Positions 33,459 to 42,363 of a stretch of DNA of 64,000 nucleotides are shown piece after piece. Source of the stretch: Christensenella sp. UBA7703 (lineage in GTDB: Bacteria; Bacillota; Clostridia; Christensenellales; CAG-138); NCBI GenBank assembly GCA_002482505.1, contig DLGD01000033.1, positions 83,666 to 147,665 of the forward strand, read 5' to 3'. The notes below the pieces were generated by a model that was not told the DNA's origin, made no database searches, and worked only from the letters and a program-made list of their open reading frames with translations. Numbering within the stretch: the first letter of the stretch is position 1; each line of letters opens with the position of its first letter. Both the position numbers and the translations under genes were made by a program.

Positions 33459-34805
33459 TCAAACCAAACCGTATGCCAGCATGGAATCGGCAACCTTTAA
33501 AAATCCGGCAACGTTTGCGCCCGTTACAAAATCACCGGGCACGCCGTATTCAGCTGCGGCGCCCGAAACGTTGCGGTAAAGGTCGGTCATAATCGTTCTT
33601 AGCTTACAATCCACTTCCTCGAAACTCCAGAAGTATCGCATCGAGTTTTGGCTCATCTCCAGTGCGGAGGTGGCAACGCCGCCGGCGTTTGCCGCCTTGC
33701 CCGGCGCATATAGCACACCTGCCGTTTGGAACACTTCCACCGCCTGGGGTGTGGAGGACATGTTGGAGCCCTCGGCCACGGCGAAGCACCCGTTCTTCAC
33801 GAGAGCTTTGGCGGACGCTTCATCGATCTCGTTCTGCGTGGCACAGGGCAAGGCGATGTCACAGGGGATTTGCCAAACACCGGAGCAGCCTTCGTAATAT
33901 TCCGCATGGGGATGGCTGACAAGATACTCGCGGATGCGCTTGCGTTCCACTTCTTTTAGCTGCTTTACGCAGGACAGATCAACGCCGTTTTTGTCGTAGA
34001 TGAACCCGTTGGAGTCCGATAGGGTGACGACCTTACCACCAAGTTGGGTCGCCTTCTCGCAGGCATAGATCGCCACGTTTCCGGAACCGGATATCGCGAC
34101 GGTTGCGCCGTCAAAGCCCTTACCAACATCCTTGAGCATATTGTCTGTAAAGTAGCAAAGCCCATAGCCGGTGGCTTCGGTCCGCACTAAGCTGCCGCCA
34201 TAGGTCAACCCCTTGCCGGTGAGTACGCCGGTGAATTCATTGCTCAGGCGTTTGTACTGGCCAAACATATATCCGATCTCGCGACCGCCAACGCCAATGT
34301 CACCGGCTGGCACGTCGGTGTCGGGGCCAATATACTTAAATAGCTCCGACATGAAACTCTGACAAAACCGCCTGACTTCGTTATCGGACTTGCCTTTGGG
34401 GTCAAAGTCGCTTCCGCCCTTGCCGCCGCCGATGGGAAGTCCGGTCAGGCTGTTTTTGAAGATCTGCTCAAATGCCAGGAACTTAATAATTCCTTCATAA
34501 ACGGATGGATGAAACCGCAGTCCGCCTTTATATGGGCCGATCGCACTGCTGAACTGAACGCGAAAGCCGCGGTTGATCTGCACCTTGCCGTTGTCGTCCT
34601 CCCACGGCACACGGAATTTGATGATGCGCTCCGGTTCCACAAGGCTTTCCAGGATGCCTTCGTTGATATACTTTGGATGCGCCGTCACGACGGGAGCGAG
34701 TGATTGCAAGACCTCCCAAACAGCCTGATGAAACTCCGGCTCGGCAGGATTGCGTTTGATGACCCGCTCCATCAATTCACTCATGTACGAATTTTGAAAA
34801 TGCAT
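33459..34805 (-). CDS. gdhA: glutamate dehydrogenase, intact catalytic type
   Basis: A 448-residue glutamate dehydrogenase converting 2-oxoglutarate and ammonium to glutamate with NAD(P)H, or the reverse. All catalytic positions are present: Lys93 in GPYKGGLRFHP, Lys117, Lys129 in LPIGGGKGGSDFDPKGK and Asp169 in DVPAGDIGVGGREIGYMFG. The dinucleotide-binding stretch is VAISGSGNVAIYA; cofactor preference cannot be fixed by eye. It is the first gene of a two-gene operon with the lysine-less paralogue, behind a promoter with a palindromic operator-like site. Linkage to liv transport suggests amino acid catabolism or nitrogen assimilation. Confidence 0.94.
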   Translation of the reverse strand: MHFQNSYMSELMERVIKRNPAEPEFHQAVWEVLQSLAPVVTAHPKYINEGILESLVEPERIIKFRVPWEDDNGKVQINRGFRVQFSSAIGPYKGGLRFHPSVYEGIIKFLAFEQIFKNSLTGLPIGGGKGGSDFDPKGKSDNEVRRFCQSFMSELFKYIGPDTDVPAGDIGVGGREIGYMFGQYKRLSNEFTGVLTGKGLTYGGSLVRTEATGYGLCYFTDNMLKDVGKGFDGATVAISGSGNVAIYACEKATQLGGKVVTLSDSNGFIYDKNGVDLSCVKQLKEVERKRIREYLVSHPHAEYYEGCSGVWQIPCDIALPCATQNEIDEASAKALVKNGCFAVAEGSNMSSTPQAVEVFQTAGVLYAPGKAANAGGVATSALEMSQNSMRYFWSFEEVDCKLRTIMTDLYRNVSGAAAEYGVPGDFVTGANVAGFLKVADSMLAYGLV

Positions 34806-34844
34806 ACCTTTGCTCCGCTTTCTCCTGTTATTAATTTATTGATT

Positions 34845-34862
34845 TACTATTCGAATAGTATA
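34845..34862 (-). promoter_or_regulatory. glutamate dehydrogenase promoter with 16-base palindrome
   Basis: TACTATTCGAATAGTA (34845-34860) is a perfect palindrome that overlaps a minus-strand -10 box TATACT (34862-34857); GTGAAC lies 17 bases further upstream as a weak -35. A repressor or activator dimer site at the start of transcription is likely. The stretch 34806-35160 also contains an AT-rich upstream region and the terminator at 35103; no gene is seen. Confidence 0.55.
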
Positions 34863-35102
34863 TAATATAGAAATTTCGCGTTCACTCTATCACGCTTGAA
34901 ACGGTGAAGTCAATGAAGAATAAAAATCAACCTTATAGAAAAATAATCAGTGTACAAAATAGAATATGTTTATTAAAAATGAAAAAACGAATCGAATGAA
35001 GACGTGGAAGCGCTTGTTGTAAGGAACGACCGAAATTTATATATAGCAAAACGCAGACGCAGCACTGCATTTGTAGAAATATTTTTTTTGAACAAGAAAA
35101 AG

Positions 35103-35132
35103 CCGCTCTGCCTACAAGTCAGAGCGGTTTTT
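35103..35132 (-). terminator. bidirectional terminator after the flavodoxin gene
   Basis: CCGCTCTG (35103-35110) pairs with CAGAGCGG (35120-35127) around a 9-base loop, flanked by AAAAAG on one side and TTTTT on the other. It begins 29 bases beyond the stop of the flavodoxin-like gene on the minus strand and isolates it from the glutamate dehydrogenase promoter. Confidence 0.8.
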
Positions 35133-35160
35133 AATCGCGCGGCAAACGGTTTTTGCCCGA

Positions 35161-35652
35161 TTAAATATCCTTTGAGCGCAGCCAATCAAGAAGAGGACTT
35201 AGGTTTTCTTCATCTACGCCGTCGAACCCTTTTTCGATGATTTCAATCGATTCGGCCGTTTTTTCGTCTCCATCGTTCCGTGATTTGAGCATGCGTACAA
35301 ACATCGACAGAGCGAAACGATCCACACCCTGAATATCGCTTAGGGGCAGGCAACCGCCGCGCAAATAGAAGAACGGTGTTGAGACAAGCTTATTCCGGGC
35401 AAGTATTGTTTCAACATCTGGCTCAGCCGATCTTCCGGTACCGCAGCCGCAAACAACCGCAATCTTATGCTTTTTAACCTTCTGTAATCCTTGTATTTTT
35501 CCAACCTTCATCCAACCGAGAAAAAGGAGTTCCTCCGTACGATCCAACTTTGTAATTTCGTTTGCCGGATACAAGTGCATTCCGGTTTTATCGGCAAGCA
35601 TTTCGGCATATTTCTTGGTAAATCCGGTTTTTGATTCGTAAACAATGACCAT
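35161..35652 (-). CDS. flavodoxin-domain protein
   Basis: A 163-residue flavodoxin-like protein (HemG/flavodoxin_5-like). The N-terminus VIVYESKTGFTKKYAEML has the phosphate-binding SKTGFTKK loop for FMN, and LFLGWMKVGKIQGLQK and FFYLRGGCLP fit later loops of the fold. The start at 35652 is chosen because a flavodoxin fold begins directly with the first strand there; a GGAG site lies 11 bases upstream. It probably carries electrons or oxidises a small substrate in the cytoplasm; no partner is evident. It follows the TspO-like gene by 34 bases. Confidence 0.75.
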   Translation of the reverse strand: MVIVYESKTGFTKKYAEMLADKTGMHLYPANEITKLDRTEELLFLGWMKVGKIQGLQKVKKHKIAVVCGCGTGRSAEPDVETILARNKLVSTPFFYLRGGCLPLSDIQGVDRFALSMFVRMLKSRNDGDEKTAESIEIIEKGFDGVDEENLSPLLDWLRSKDI

Positions 35653-35686
35653 AGATGATGAAGCTCCGTTACTGTAGTTTCTTATC

Positions 35687-36475
35687 TTACTTTTGTTCCC
35701 TAGGAAGCAGGGAGAAACCATTGAGAATAAATTGAACAACTGCAATAATCACAAGAATCGCCATACCAGCAATTGCGACTGTTTGAAGAACGCTGTATGC
35801 GCCGCTAAAACCGACATCTGACTTTAAAAATTGGTAGATGCCCAAATATGCCCAAGCAACCGGCAGGGGGAAGGCCGCATTGCGGAGCCTAAGCAAAACG
35901 ATGAACAGAAGAAGGATGGCGAGTGATAGCATGATGGTGCCCCAAATTTCTGGCGAAAGACCAAACCCATTCCACTGGAGCTTGACCAACGCCGCTGCGA
36001 AATTGACAACTGTAGCGATGAATAGCCACCCGGAATACAAGCCAAAGCTCAGCGGAAGCAGCCAGCGGCGGCCTTCTCGGATATTGAGAAGCTTGATTCC
36101 CAACAATGCAAGTGTTATGACAAAGCCAAGGATAAACAGCGATGAAATCTCAACCAACACATAGGAAAACGTGATGATCCAAACGATATTGAGTAGGCAG
36201 GAGATGCGAAACAGTGTAGAGATTTCATCAATCGCTTTTTGATAGTATGTATCATTCTTTTTCACGATCATAACGATCATTGAAATCAGCAGAAGCGTGT
36301 AGATTACACCCCATATGCTGAAGGTGGAGGGACCGGGAGTGATTAGCGTGATGTACATATCCGAGATCTGCTTCTGCGTATACCCGTTGATTAATCCGAT
36401 AGCGCCTAAGGTATTGATTGCAAGCGTTAGAATCAGGAACACAAGATTGATCCATGCTTTTTTTGATTTGCTCAT
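35687..36475 (-). CDS. TspO/MBR-related tryptophan-rich membrane protein
   Basis: A 262-residue protein with seven or eight helices. The segment TPGPSTFSIWGVIYTLL is the N-terminal signature of the tryptophan-rich sensory protein relatives, which are longer than the five-helix TspO. Proteins of this group may bind porphyrin-like or lipid ligands; its role here is unknown. The start at 36475 has AAAGGAGGG seven bases upstream and a good promoter at 36505-36533. Co-transcription with a flavodoxin-like protein hints at tetrapyrrole or redox stress but does not prove it. Confidence 0.7.
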   Translation of the reverse strand: MSKSKKAWINLVFLILTLAINTLGAIGLINGYTQKQISDMYITLITPGPSTFSIWGVIYTLLLISMIVMIVKKNDTYYQKAIDEISTLFRISCLLNIVWIITFSYVLVEISSLFILGFVITLALLGIKLLNIREGRRWLLPLSFGLYSGWLFIATVVNFAAALVKLQWNGFGLSPEIWGTIMLSLAILLLFIVLLRLRNAAFPLPVAWAYLGIYQFLKSDVGFSGAYSVLQTVAIAGMAILVIIAVVQFILNGFSLLPREQK

Positions 36476-36504
36476 AATAGACCCTCCTTTCACTTGATAA
36501 ACTT

Positions 36505-36533
36505 ATTATAGTAGTAATTATGTTGGTTTTCAA
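36505..36533 (-). promoter_or_regulatory. sigma-70-type promoter of the TspO-like/flavodoxin operon
   Basis: Minus strand TTGAAA at 36533-36528, 17-base spacer, perfect TATAAT at 36510-36505, about 30 bases before the start codon at 36475. Confidence 0.75.
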
Positions 36534-36646
36534 TTCGATTAATTTAGAAATTAGACCAAATCCTCCACTTTGACTTTTCAGGGGGGATGGAGCCGACACG
36601 TCGCCTGTGAATGCTAAACTTGGATTCAAAAAAGAAATCTTTGAGA

Positions 36647-37797
36647 TTATTTTCTTAACATGCCGGAGAGCAATCCGGCGATCTTGTTGTTGTTTTTCAA
36701 TTCGACTGCCCTAAACATGCACAACTCATGGCAACACATGCATTCGATGCATGCGGTGTAATCGATTTGCTTCGTTTCTTTATCGATCGCTTGCACGGGG
36801 CAGCTTTCCACGCACATATTGCATTTTTTGCACTTAGTTTGGTTGATTTTCGGGCGTGTTGCAAAGAAATCAATCACCTTCAAAACAGCGGTGCTGTTGT
36901 GTTTCTTCACAGCGCCAAATCGCTTCGGGAGTTTAAATTTAACCAATCGCGGAATTTGATCATAGTCACCTGCAAGACAGATGTTCTTTAGGTTACCTTC
37001 GCCTAAATTCCGGTTTTGCGCTGTCTCAAGAATCGGTACATCCAAAAGATTCATGCCAACCATCTTTGCGGCAACGGTATCCAGCGCCAGGGAATCTGTA
37101 CTGACAAGTATTTTTCCGGCCCGATATGGGGTGCCCGCGGTCGGGCCCTCGCCCTGCATTGCAAGAATGCCATCCATGATGTGCAGACAGATGTTCGTCG
37201 CCTTATGGATATCGCAAATGATTTGTCCGAAATCGCCTGGATTGGGTGCCATCTTATGGTATTTTGCTTTCTTCAATCCGGGGATGCAGCCGAACACGTT
37301 TTTGACGGCCCCGGAAAAGATCTGTGCCGAGTGTGTTTTTAGCTTTGGAAGATTGATTACGACATCCGCATCAAACATGGGTTTTGCAATGTGCATGGAC
37401 GCCTCACCCCCGCTTTCCGGTGCGACGGAAATACACCCTCGCGATCAAAATTCTTGATCAATGCGCCTTCTTCCTGCGCGACGCGCTCATAACCTGCCAC
37501 TTTAAAACTCTGCGCGGTCGGTGCGATGCCGGCGATTGCGCCGCCTGAGCTATCTCCAATCCAAACATCGCAATCTATGCCCATTAAGATTCGTACCATT
37601 GCTCGAACGAATTCAGAATGCGTGACTGCGGCTGTTTCGGATGTTTTTGGCCCGATGAGATTAACCTTGAGCAGAACCCGATCGTGTGGCTTGACGAATA
37701 AACTCCAACCGCCGAGCAAATCAATTGCAGAATTGATCTTTTCAATAACCGATTCCAGATCATAACTCTTGCATTCCTGAACAATGACACGATTCAT
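36647..37797 (-). pseudogene. DUF362 ferredoxin-domain protein with a frameshift
   Basis: The first part (ATG 37797, MNRVIVQECKSYD) and the second (to the stop at 36647) together give one DUF362 protein with a C-terminal 2x4Fe-4S ferredoxin (CKKCNMCVESCP and CIECMCCHELC). The reading frame changes near 37430-37440: one frame reads NFDREGV, and the other gives the expected continuation CISVAPESGGEASMHIAKP. A single lost base in a GGTTGT-like site would explain it. A restart at ATG 37396 would yield a 249-residue C-terminal protein. Unless this is a sequencing error the full protein is not made. Function of the family: probable redox protein, substrate unknown. Confidence 0.8.
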
Positions 37798-38023
37798 AGA
37801 CAACCTCATTTTCCTTTTTTGTCATTTGATGCATATCGGTATTGGATTTGATTTTTAATTTTACTCCTTTTTTAGGTTATTCAACTGAATTGCACTCATT
37901 TATGTATCCGGTTGGTAAGATTTTTGAGAATCAAACCATTTTTGGGGATGGTGATAGAGGGATATGCCATGAAACAGTGCGCAGGAAGGTTCCTGCTTAC
38001 TCGATCAAACCGAATCATCGTGA

Positions 38024-38052
38024 TTGAGCAACGATGCTACTTATGCTATAAT
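38024..38052 (+). promoter_or_regulatory. promoter of the deacetylase gene
   Basis: TTGAGC (38024-38029), 17-base spacer and perfect TATAAT (38047-38052), giving a leader of about 60 bases before ATG 38120. The stretch 37798-38119 between the divergent genes otherwise contains only AT-rich sequence and a small AGGAA/TTCCT hairpin. Confidence 0.75.
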
Positions 38053-38119
38053 GACTCGGAAATTTCCTTTTTTGCATCCTTGCAACCAAGAGGAGATTTT
38101 CACCGAAGGAGCGTGCTTG

Positions 38120-38869
38120 ATGTTTTATTCCGTACTGTTATACCACGAAATACGCGAACGCGGGATGTTGCGCGTCGGCCAATCGTCTCCGATTGAGGTC
38201 GCGCAAGATTATCAGGATCAGTTGCCCGCTCCGCTTTTTACCACCCGTGAGCAATTTGCTGAGCAAATGGCGTATTTGGCCGAAAACAACTATCACACAC
38301 TGACGCTTTCAGAAATAGAAAATTATCATTATGACAACACGGGATTGCCGGAAAAGTCCGTCTTGTTATCATTTGACGACTGCTATCAGTCGGTCGGGCT
38401 TTATGCTTATCCGATTTTGAAAGAGTATGGTTTCCGCGCAACTGCATTTGTTGTAACCGGCTGGCTCAACGCAGAAGCGAAGGGGTTCGCGTCGGAGCGT
38501 TCCGTCTGCATGGCGCAGGAGGAACTAGCGCGTATGACCGACGTGTTTGAATACGCAAATCACACGCATTCGTTTCATACAAGGCAAGACGCGACAACAA
38601 GTAAGCTCATGTTGGTGAATGAGCAAGAGTTGAAAGCTGATTTGAAACGGTGCAGCGCGCATCCGTTGATCCGGGTGAAGAATGTGTTTGCGTATCCATT
38701 CGGACTATACTCCAAGCAGAATGTAAAACTCCTTCATGAGGAAGGATTCCGGCTAGCCTTTACGTGCGAAGCGGGCAGAAATGATCGCAACACTGACCCG
38801 CTTTTATTGAAGCGAAACGTGATTTCATACAAGATGGACATGGATTCATTCCGGCACATCGTCGAATGA
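38120..38869 (+). CDS. polysaccharide deacetylase family protein
   Basis: A 249-residue NodB-type deacetylase domain protein. VLLSFDDCYQS (residues 81-91) supplies the paired aspartates and NHTHSFH (147-153) the metal-binding histidines. There is no evident signal peptide; the protein begins MFYSVLLYHEI, where YHEI corresponds to the usual first strand of such domains. The ATG at 38120 has AAGGAG about ten bases upstream. By family it would remove N- or O-acetyl groups from a sugar polymer or act on a small substrate. It precedes an ABC binding-protein gene by 64 bases. Confidence 0.82.
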   Translation: MFYSVLLYHEIRERGMLRVGQSSPIEVAQDYQDQLPAPLFTTREQFAEQMAYLAENNYHTLTLSEIENYHYDNTGLPEKSVLLSFDDCYQSVGLYAYPILKEYGFRATAFVVTGWLNAEAKGFASERSVCMAQEELARMTDVFEYANHTHSFHTRQDATTSKLMLVNEQELKADLKRCSAHPLIRVKNVFAYPFGLYSKQNVKLLHEEGFRLAFTCEAGRNDRNTDPLLLKRNVISYKMDMDSFRHIVE

Positions 38870-38933
38870 AAAGGGTTTGAATGAAAACGCGAAAATTATT
38901 GAAACAAGTAAGTGGACGAAGGAATACGAATAA

Positions 38934-39920
38934 ATGATTAGGAACAAAACTGAAATGAAGAAACAAACGGCTATGATAGTTGCAGCAATGCTGACACTTT
39001 CACTGCTGTTTTTCGGCTGCACACCGAATGCAGCCGAAACGGAGGCGACATCCGCGCCGGATTCGGCGATTTCCGACCAAGTTCTCAACATTGGAATCCT
39101 GCCTGCCGAATCGACGATTCCCATTATCCTTGCGTTGGAGAAGGGGTTTTTTAAAGAAAAAGGCTTAACCGTGTCCATCAAAACATTTTCTTCGCCAAAC
39201 GATCGGAATGTTGCCGTGCAGGCAAAGGAACTCGACGGCGTGATTGGCGATGTGATGACAGGCGCGGCGTTCGTTGACAAAGGTATTCCGATGAAGATCA
39301 CGTCGGATATCAGCGAGGACTTCAAAATACTGTCCTCACCGAACTCTGGCATCACCAAGATGGAAGATTTAGCAGGTAAGAAAGTATCGCTCGTGAAGAA
39401 CTTTATTCTGGAGTACATCATGGATCAGTTTGCCGCAAAAGATGGATTCACCTATGAGATTATAGAGATTCCTTCTTTTTCCGGCAGAGCGGAAGCGCTG
39501 ATGGCCGATCAGGTTGATGCCGTCGTCTTTACGGAGCCGCAGGCGGGCATGCTGGCGGCGCAAGGCGCGCATGTACTTGGAAGCTCCAAAACCGCCGGGA
39601 TCAAGGGCGGCGCGCTCCTGTTTGCGGAAGATGTCATCAACAACCGTCCCGCAGACATCCGGGCGTTTTATCTGGCGTATAACGAAGCTGTGGATTATAT
39701 GAACACTACTGATGTGGCGGAGTATAGCGAGATTCTGGCTAACTATCAGTTTCCGGCGGCGATTGGCGACTATCTCTCCGGCCAGTATGGCACTTTTCAA
39801 CATGCCGGCATGATAGCGCAGGATCAGTTCGACAGTATCCTCACTTGGAGTAAAGACAAAGGGTTGATTGGCAAGATTTACTCTTATGTTGAACTGACTG
39901 ACTTCACGTTTATCCAGTAA
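38934..39920 (+). CDS. NitT/TauT-type ABC substrate-binding lipoprotein
   Basis: A 328-residue lipoprotein (lipobox LLFFGC) of the SsuA/THI5-like family. LNIGILPAESTIPIILALEKGFFKEKG opens the first lobe, and DAVVFTEPQAGMLAAQGAHV is the typical second-lobe segment. An in-frame ATG at 38955 (MKKQTAMIV) would also give a signal peptide; neither start has an ideal ribosome site. Ligands in the family include sulfonates, nitrate, pyrimidine precursors and aromatic compounds, so the substrate is open. Its likely permease and ATPase are encoded convergently at 40000-41531. Confidence 0.87.
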   Translation: MIRNKTEMKKQTAMIVAAMLTLSLLFFGCTPNAAETEATSAPDSAISDQVLNIGILPAESTIPIILALEKGFFKEKGLTVSIKTFSSPNDRNVAVQAKELDGVIGDVMTGAAFVDKGIPMKITSDISEDFKILSSPNSGITKMEDLAGKKVSLVKNFILEYIMDQFAAKDGFTYEIIEIPSFSGRAEALMADQVDAVVFTEPQAGMLAAQGAHVLGSSKTAGIKGGALLFAEDVINNRPADIRAFYLAYNEAVDYMNTTDVAEYSEILANYQFPAAIGDYLSGQYGTFQHAGMIAQDQFDSILTWSKDKGLIGKIYSYVELTDFTFIQ

Positions 39921-39931
39921 TCACAAAACAA

Positions 39932-39995
39932 AGAATCCCTCTTGGCAAGCGTTTCCGGTCATGCAAACCGGAGCGACACGCAAAGGGGGATTTTT
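39932..39995. terminator. shared terminator between convergent ABC genes
   Basis: AATCCCTCTTG near 39933 pairs imperfectly with CAAAGGGGGATT near 39980, enclosing an inner stem TTCCGGT / ACCGGA, and is followed by TTTTTTT on the plus strand. It lies between the binding-protein stop (39920) and the permease stop (40000) and may serve both strands. Confidence 0.65.
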
Positions 39996-39999
39996 TTAG

Positions 40000-40764
40000 C
40001 TATTTGCCTGTGCTTCGCTTTAGCCATGGTACACAAACGGATTCCGCTCGATCCAGAAGATTGAAGAGCAATATACCGATAAACCCCAGTGCAAGTATGC
40101 CGCTGAACATCTCCACATAGTCCATCTTGGTCCATGCGCTGAGAATGAAATAACCTATCCCGAACTGCGTTGCGTAGTTTTCAGCAAAAAAGAGGGACGC
40201 AAGCGAGATGCCGATGCTGATCCGCAAGCCTGAGAAGAGACTCGGAAGTATGGCGGGAACGATCAGGTATCGGTATCGTTGCCAAGCTGACCCGCAAAAG
40301 CTATCCATCACCTGGAAATAAATGGGGCTGATCTGAGCCACTCCGTCACGCACAGAAAGCATGATTTGGAAAACGATGATAAAGAGGATCATCAGTATTT
40401 TTGAGGGGTTGCCTAACCCGAATAAGAGCATAAACACCGGCAAAAAGGCGACCTTTGGTATTGGATAAATAAAGTAAAGCAAAGGGGAAAACAACCGTTT
40501 TATTGTGCTATTGACGCCGAGCAAAAGACCGGCCGGAACCCCGAGGATGAGTGAGATGCCGACTGCCGCAACCACTCTCAAGATGCTTGCCCCAGAGTGC
40601 TTAAGCAGGACGAGAGGAACCCTGACGAAGTAGACAAAGGTATCCAACGGAGATGGTATGGTATGCGTATTCAGCAACAGATGAAGCACCTGCCAAATGA
40701 GTAAAAAACAAATGAATCCCATCAACTGGTAATTGATGAACCGCTTTAGAAATCGTTTTGTCAT
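40000..40764 (-). CDS. NitT/TauT-type ABC permease
   Basis: A 254-residue permease with six helices and the SsuC/TauC-type EAA loop region (FCGSAWQRYRYLIVPAILPSLFSG). It overlaps its ATPase gene by four bases. It should form the channel for the substrate bound by the lipoprotein encoded on the opposite strand at 38934-39920. Confidence 0.88.
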   Translation of the reverse strand: MTKRFLKRFINYQLMGFICFLLIWQVLHLLLNTHTIPSPLDTFVYFVRVPLVLLKHSGASILRVVAAVGISLILGVPAGLLLGVNSTIKRLFSPLLYFIYPIPKVAFLPVFMLLFGLGNPSKILMILFIIVFQIMLSVRDGVAQISPIYFQVMDSFCGSAWQRYRYLIVPAILPSLFSGLRISIGISLASLFFAENYATQFGIGYFILSAWTKMDYVEMFSGILALGFIGILLFNLLDRAESVCVPWLKRSTGK

Positions 40765-41531
40765 GATTCAAATCTCAGGAGTTGCCGGATTTTAATGACC
40801 TCGTCATAAAATGCAAGCACGTCTCTCGGATTCTGGATCCCGAAACAGGGATTTTCGAGGCGTGTTAACGTTTCATTTTCGTTGAGGATAAGGATTGACT
40901 GGCCTAGCAAAACGGCTTCTTCAATATCGTGAGTAACAATCATCAAAGTGGTCCCGCGTTCTTGCGATTGTCGAAGAATGGAGCTTTGCAGTTCTTCTTT
41001 TGTCATAGCATCGAGCGCAGAAGAGGGTTCGTCCATCAACAAAAGATCAGGATCGCTGATGAGCGTCCGCGCCAGAGCCACACGCTGCCTTTCGCCTCCG
41101 CTTAATTGATGCGGGTATTTGTCCTTGTGTGACTCCAGATGCAGTTCGGTCAAAATAGACATCACCTGAGCTTGGATGTCCTTTTTTTCACCAAGGATTT
41201 TCAACGGCAATGAAACCGCTTCAAAAACAGTTTGCCAAGGAAATAGTCCAAGTTCCTGAAACTGAAAAGAGGTTTGTTTCCTTGGACCTGTTACCGGGAT
41301 TCCGCCGATCAGGATCAACCCTTTATCGGGCTTCAAAAAGCCGGCGATGAGATTCAACAGCGTACTCTTGCCGATACCGGATTTCCCGATCAAGGCATAG
41401 GTTTCACCGCGCAGCAACTCCAATGAAATATCCCGAATAATCATAGCATCCCCGAAAGAGAAAGAAACGTGATCCAGCTTGATGTGACTCTGTTTTGTTT
41501 CGCTGCATGCCATATCGTTTGCCTCGTTCAT
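40761..41531 (-). CDS. NitT/TauT-type ABC ATPase
   Basis: A 256-residue ATPase with Walker A GKSGIGKST, Q-loop in SFQFQELGLFPWQ, signature LSGGERQRVALARTL, Walker B LLLMDEPSSALD and H-loop IVTHDIEEAV, as in SsuB/TauB. The start is uncertain: ATG 41531 and ATG 41513 (MACSETK) are both plausible, and an upstream TTG at 41570 has no ribosome site. It powers the permease encoded just downstream. Confidence 0.9.
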   Translation of the reverse strand: MNEANDMACSETKQSHIKLDHVSFSFGDAMIIRDISLELLRGETYALIGKSGIGKSTLLNLIAGFLKPDKGLILIGGIPVTGPRKQTSFQFQELGLFPWQTVFEAVSLPLKILGEKKDIQAQVMSILTELHLESHKDKYPHQLSGGERQRVALARTLISDPDLLLMDEPSSALDAMTKEELQSSILRQSQERGTTLMIVTHDIEEAVLLGQSILILNENETLTRLENPCFGIQNPRDVLAFYDEVIKIRQLLRFES

Positions 41532-41752
41532 CCCGCGATTTATGAATGCGGATTGCTTCAACGCATTCAATTCTTTTTTTGATGATTTTCATTGCCCTAT
41601 CGATTGTAACATTGACGGGAGAAATAGGCAAAGAATACGAGAAATAGAAGATGATTTATAAGCAGAAACGAAGAGCCGCTTTGCAAAGCATTGAATCAAG
41701 GTAGATGAGAATCCCCGAAAAAGCAAACAAGAACAGTTGCCGGACTGCCAGC

Positions 41753-42189
41753 CGATTTGATGGTGAATCCATGTGGTGTTTTCACATGCAGTATGAAAAC
41801 ACCTATGGATTCCCCAAGACTCCTCTGAATGCGAATGGAGATACCGTTTATCTGGAGAACGATTTTGCTCCGCTGATCGAGTAGACGCGCGTGGCTTTCC
41901 CAGAATGACGCAGGTGTTTAGCAGCGTTGGCAAATAGCGGCTTAAGCGCACGATGCGTGCCTGGTAGCAGCGTCTCTATCGAGGTTTGCCTGCTATATGA
42001 ACGATACTTACACATCCGTCAACTCATCCATGCGGCAAAACGCTCGAAAAAAACCGTGTTTTCTGCGGGATATCCCGCGCAGTTTCACCTTGATACGACG
42101 GAGCGCCGCTCAACGAAGTGTTGGTTTGCGATAAAAACGCGGCGCTCACGCAGGGCTATTATGCGGACTATTCACGGCTTGCGCCATAG
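41753..42189 (+). pseudogene. unidentified decayed gene
   Basis: Several protein-like segments lie in different frames of the plus strand. From 41753, RFDGESMWCFHMQYENTYG runs to a TAG at 41882; shifting one base at that point gives VDARGFPRMTQVFSSVGK. From 42097, DGAPLNEVLVCDKNAALTQ continues to a TAG at 42187. The quality of these segments and the stops between them indicate a formerly coding sequence with frameshifts and nonsense mutations. I do not recognise the family. It lies upstream of a glucosidase gene, so a sugar-related role is possible only by association. The rest of 41532-42363 holds nothing I can assign. Confidence 0.4.
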
Positions 42190-42363
42190 CAGGAGCAAGC
42201 GTTTTGCCGACTTGCACGTGGACGGTGACTTCGTTTCGCAACTTAGGGGAGCCAAAGTTGATTACAGCCAGATCGAAGTTGGGTATGCGTGGAAGCATTT
42301 TAACGAACTGCTTGCCGTTTGTGGAACGGTTTGCTATCCTCTACGTGGGAACGGAGGTAGAGA

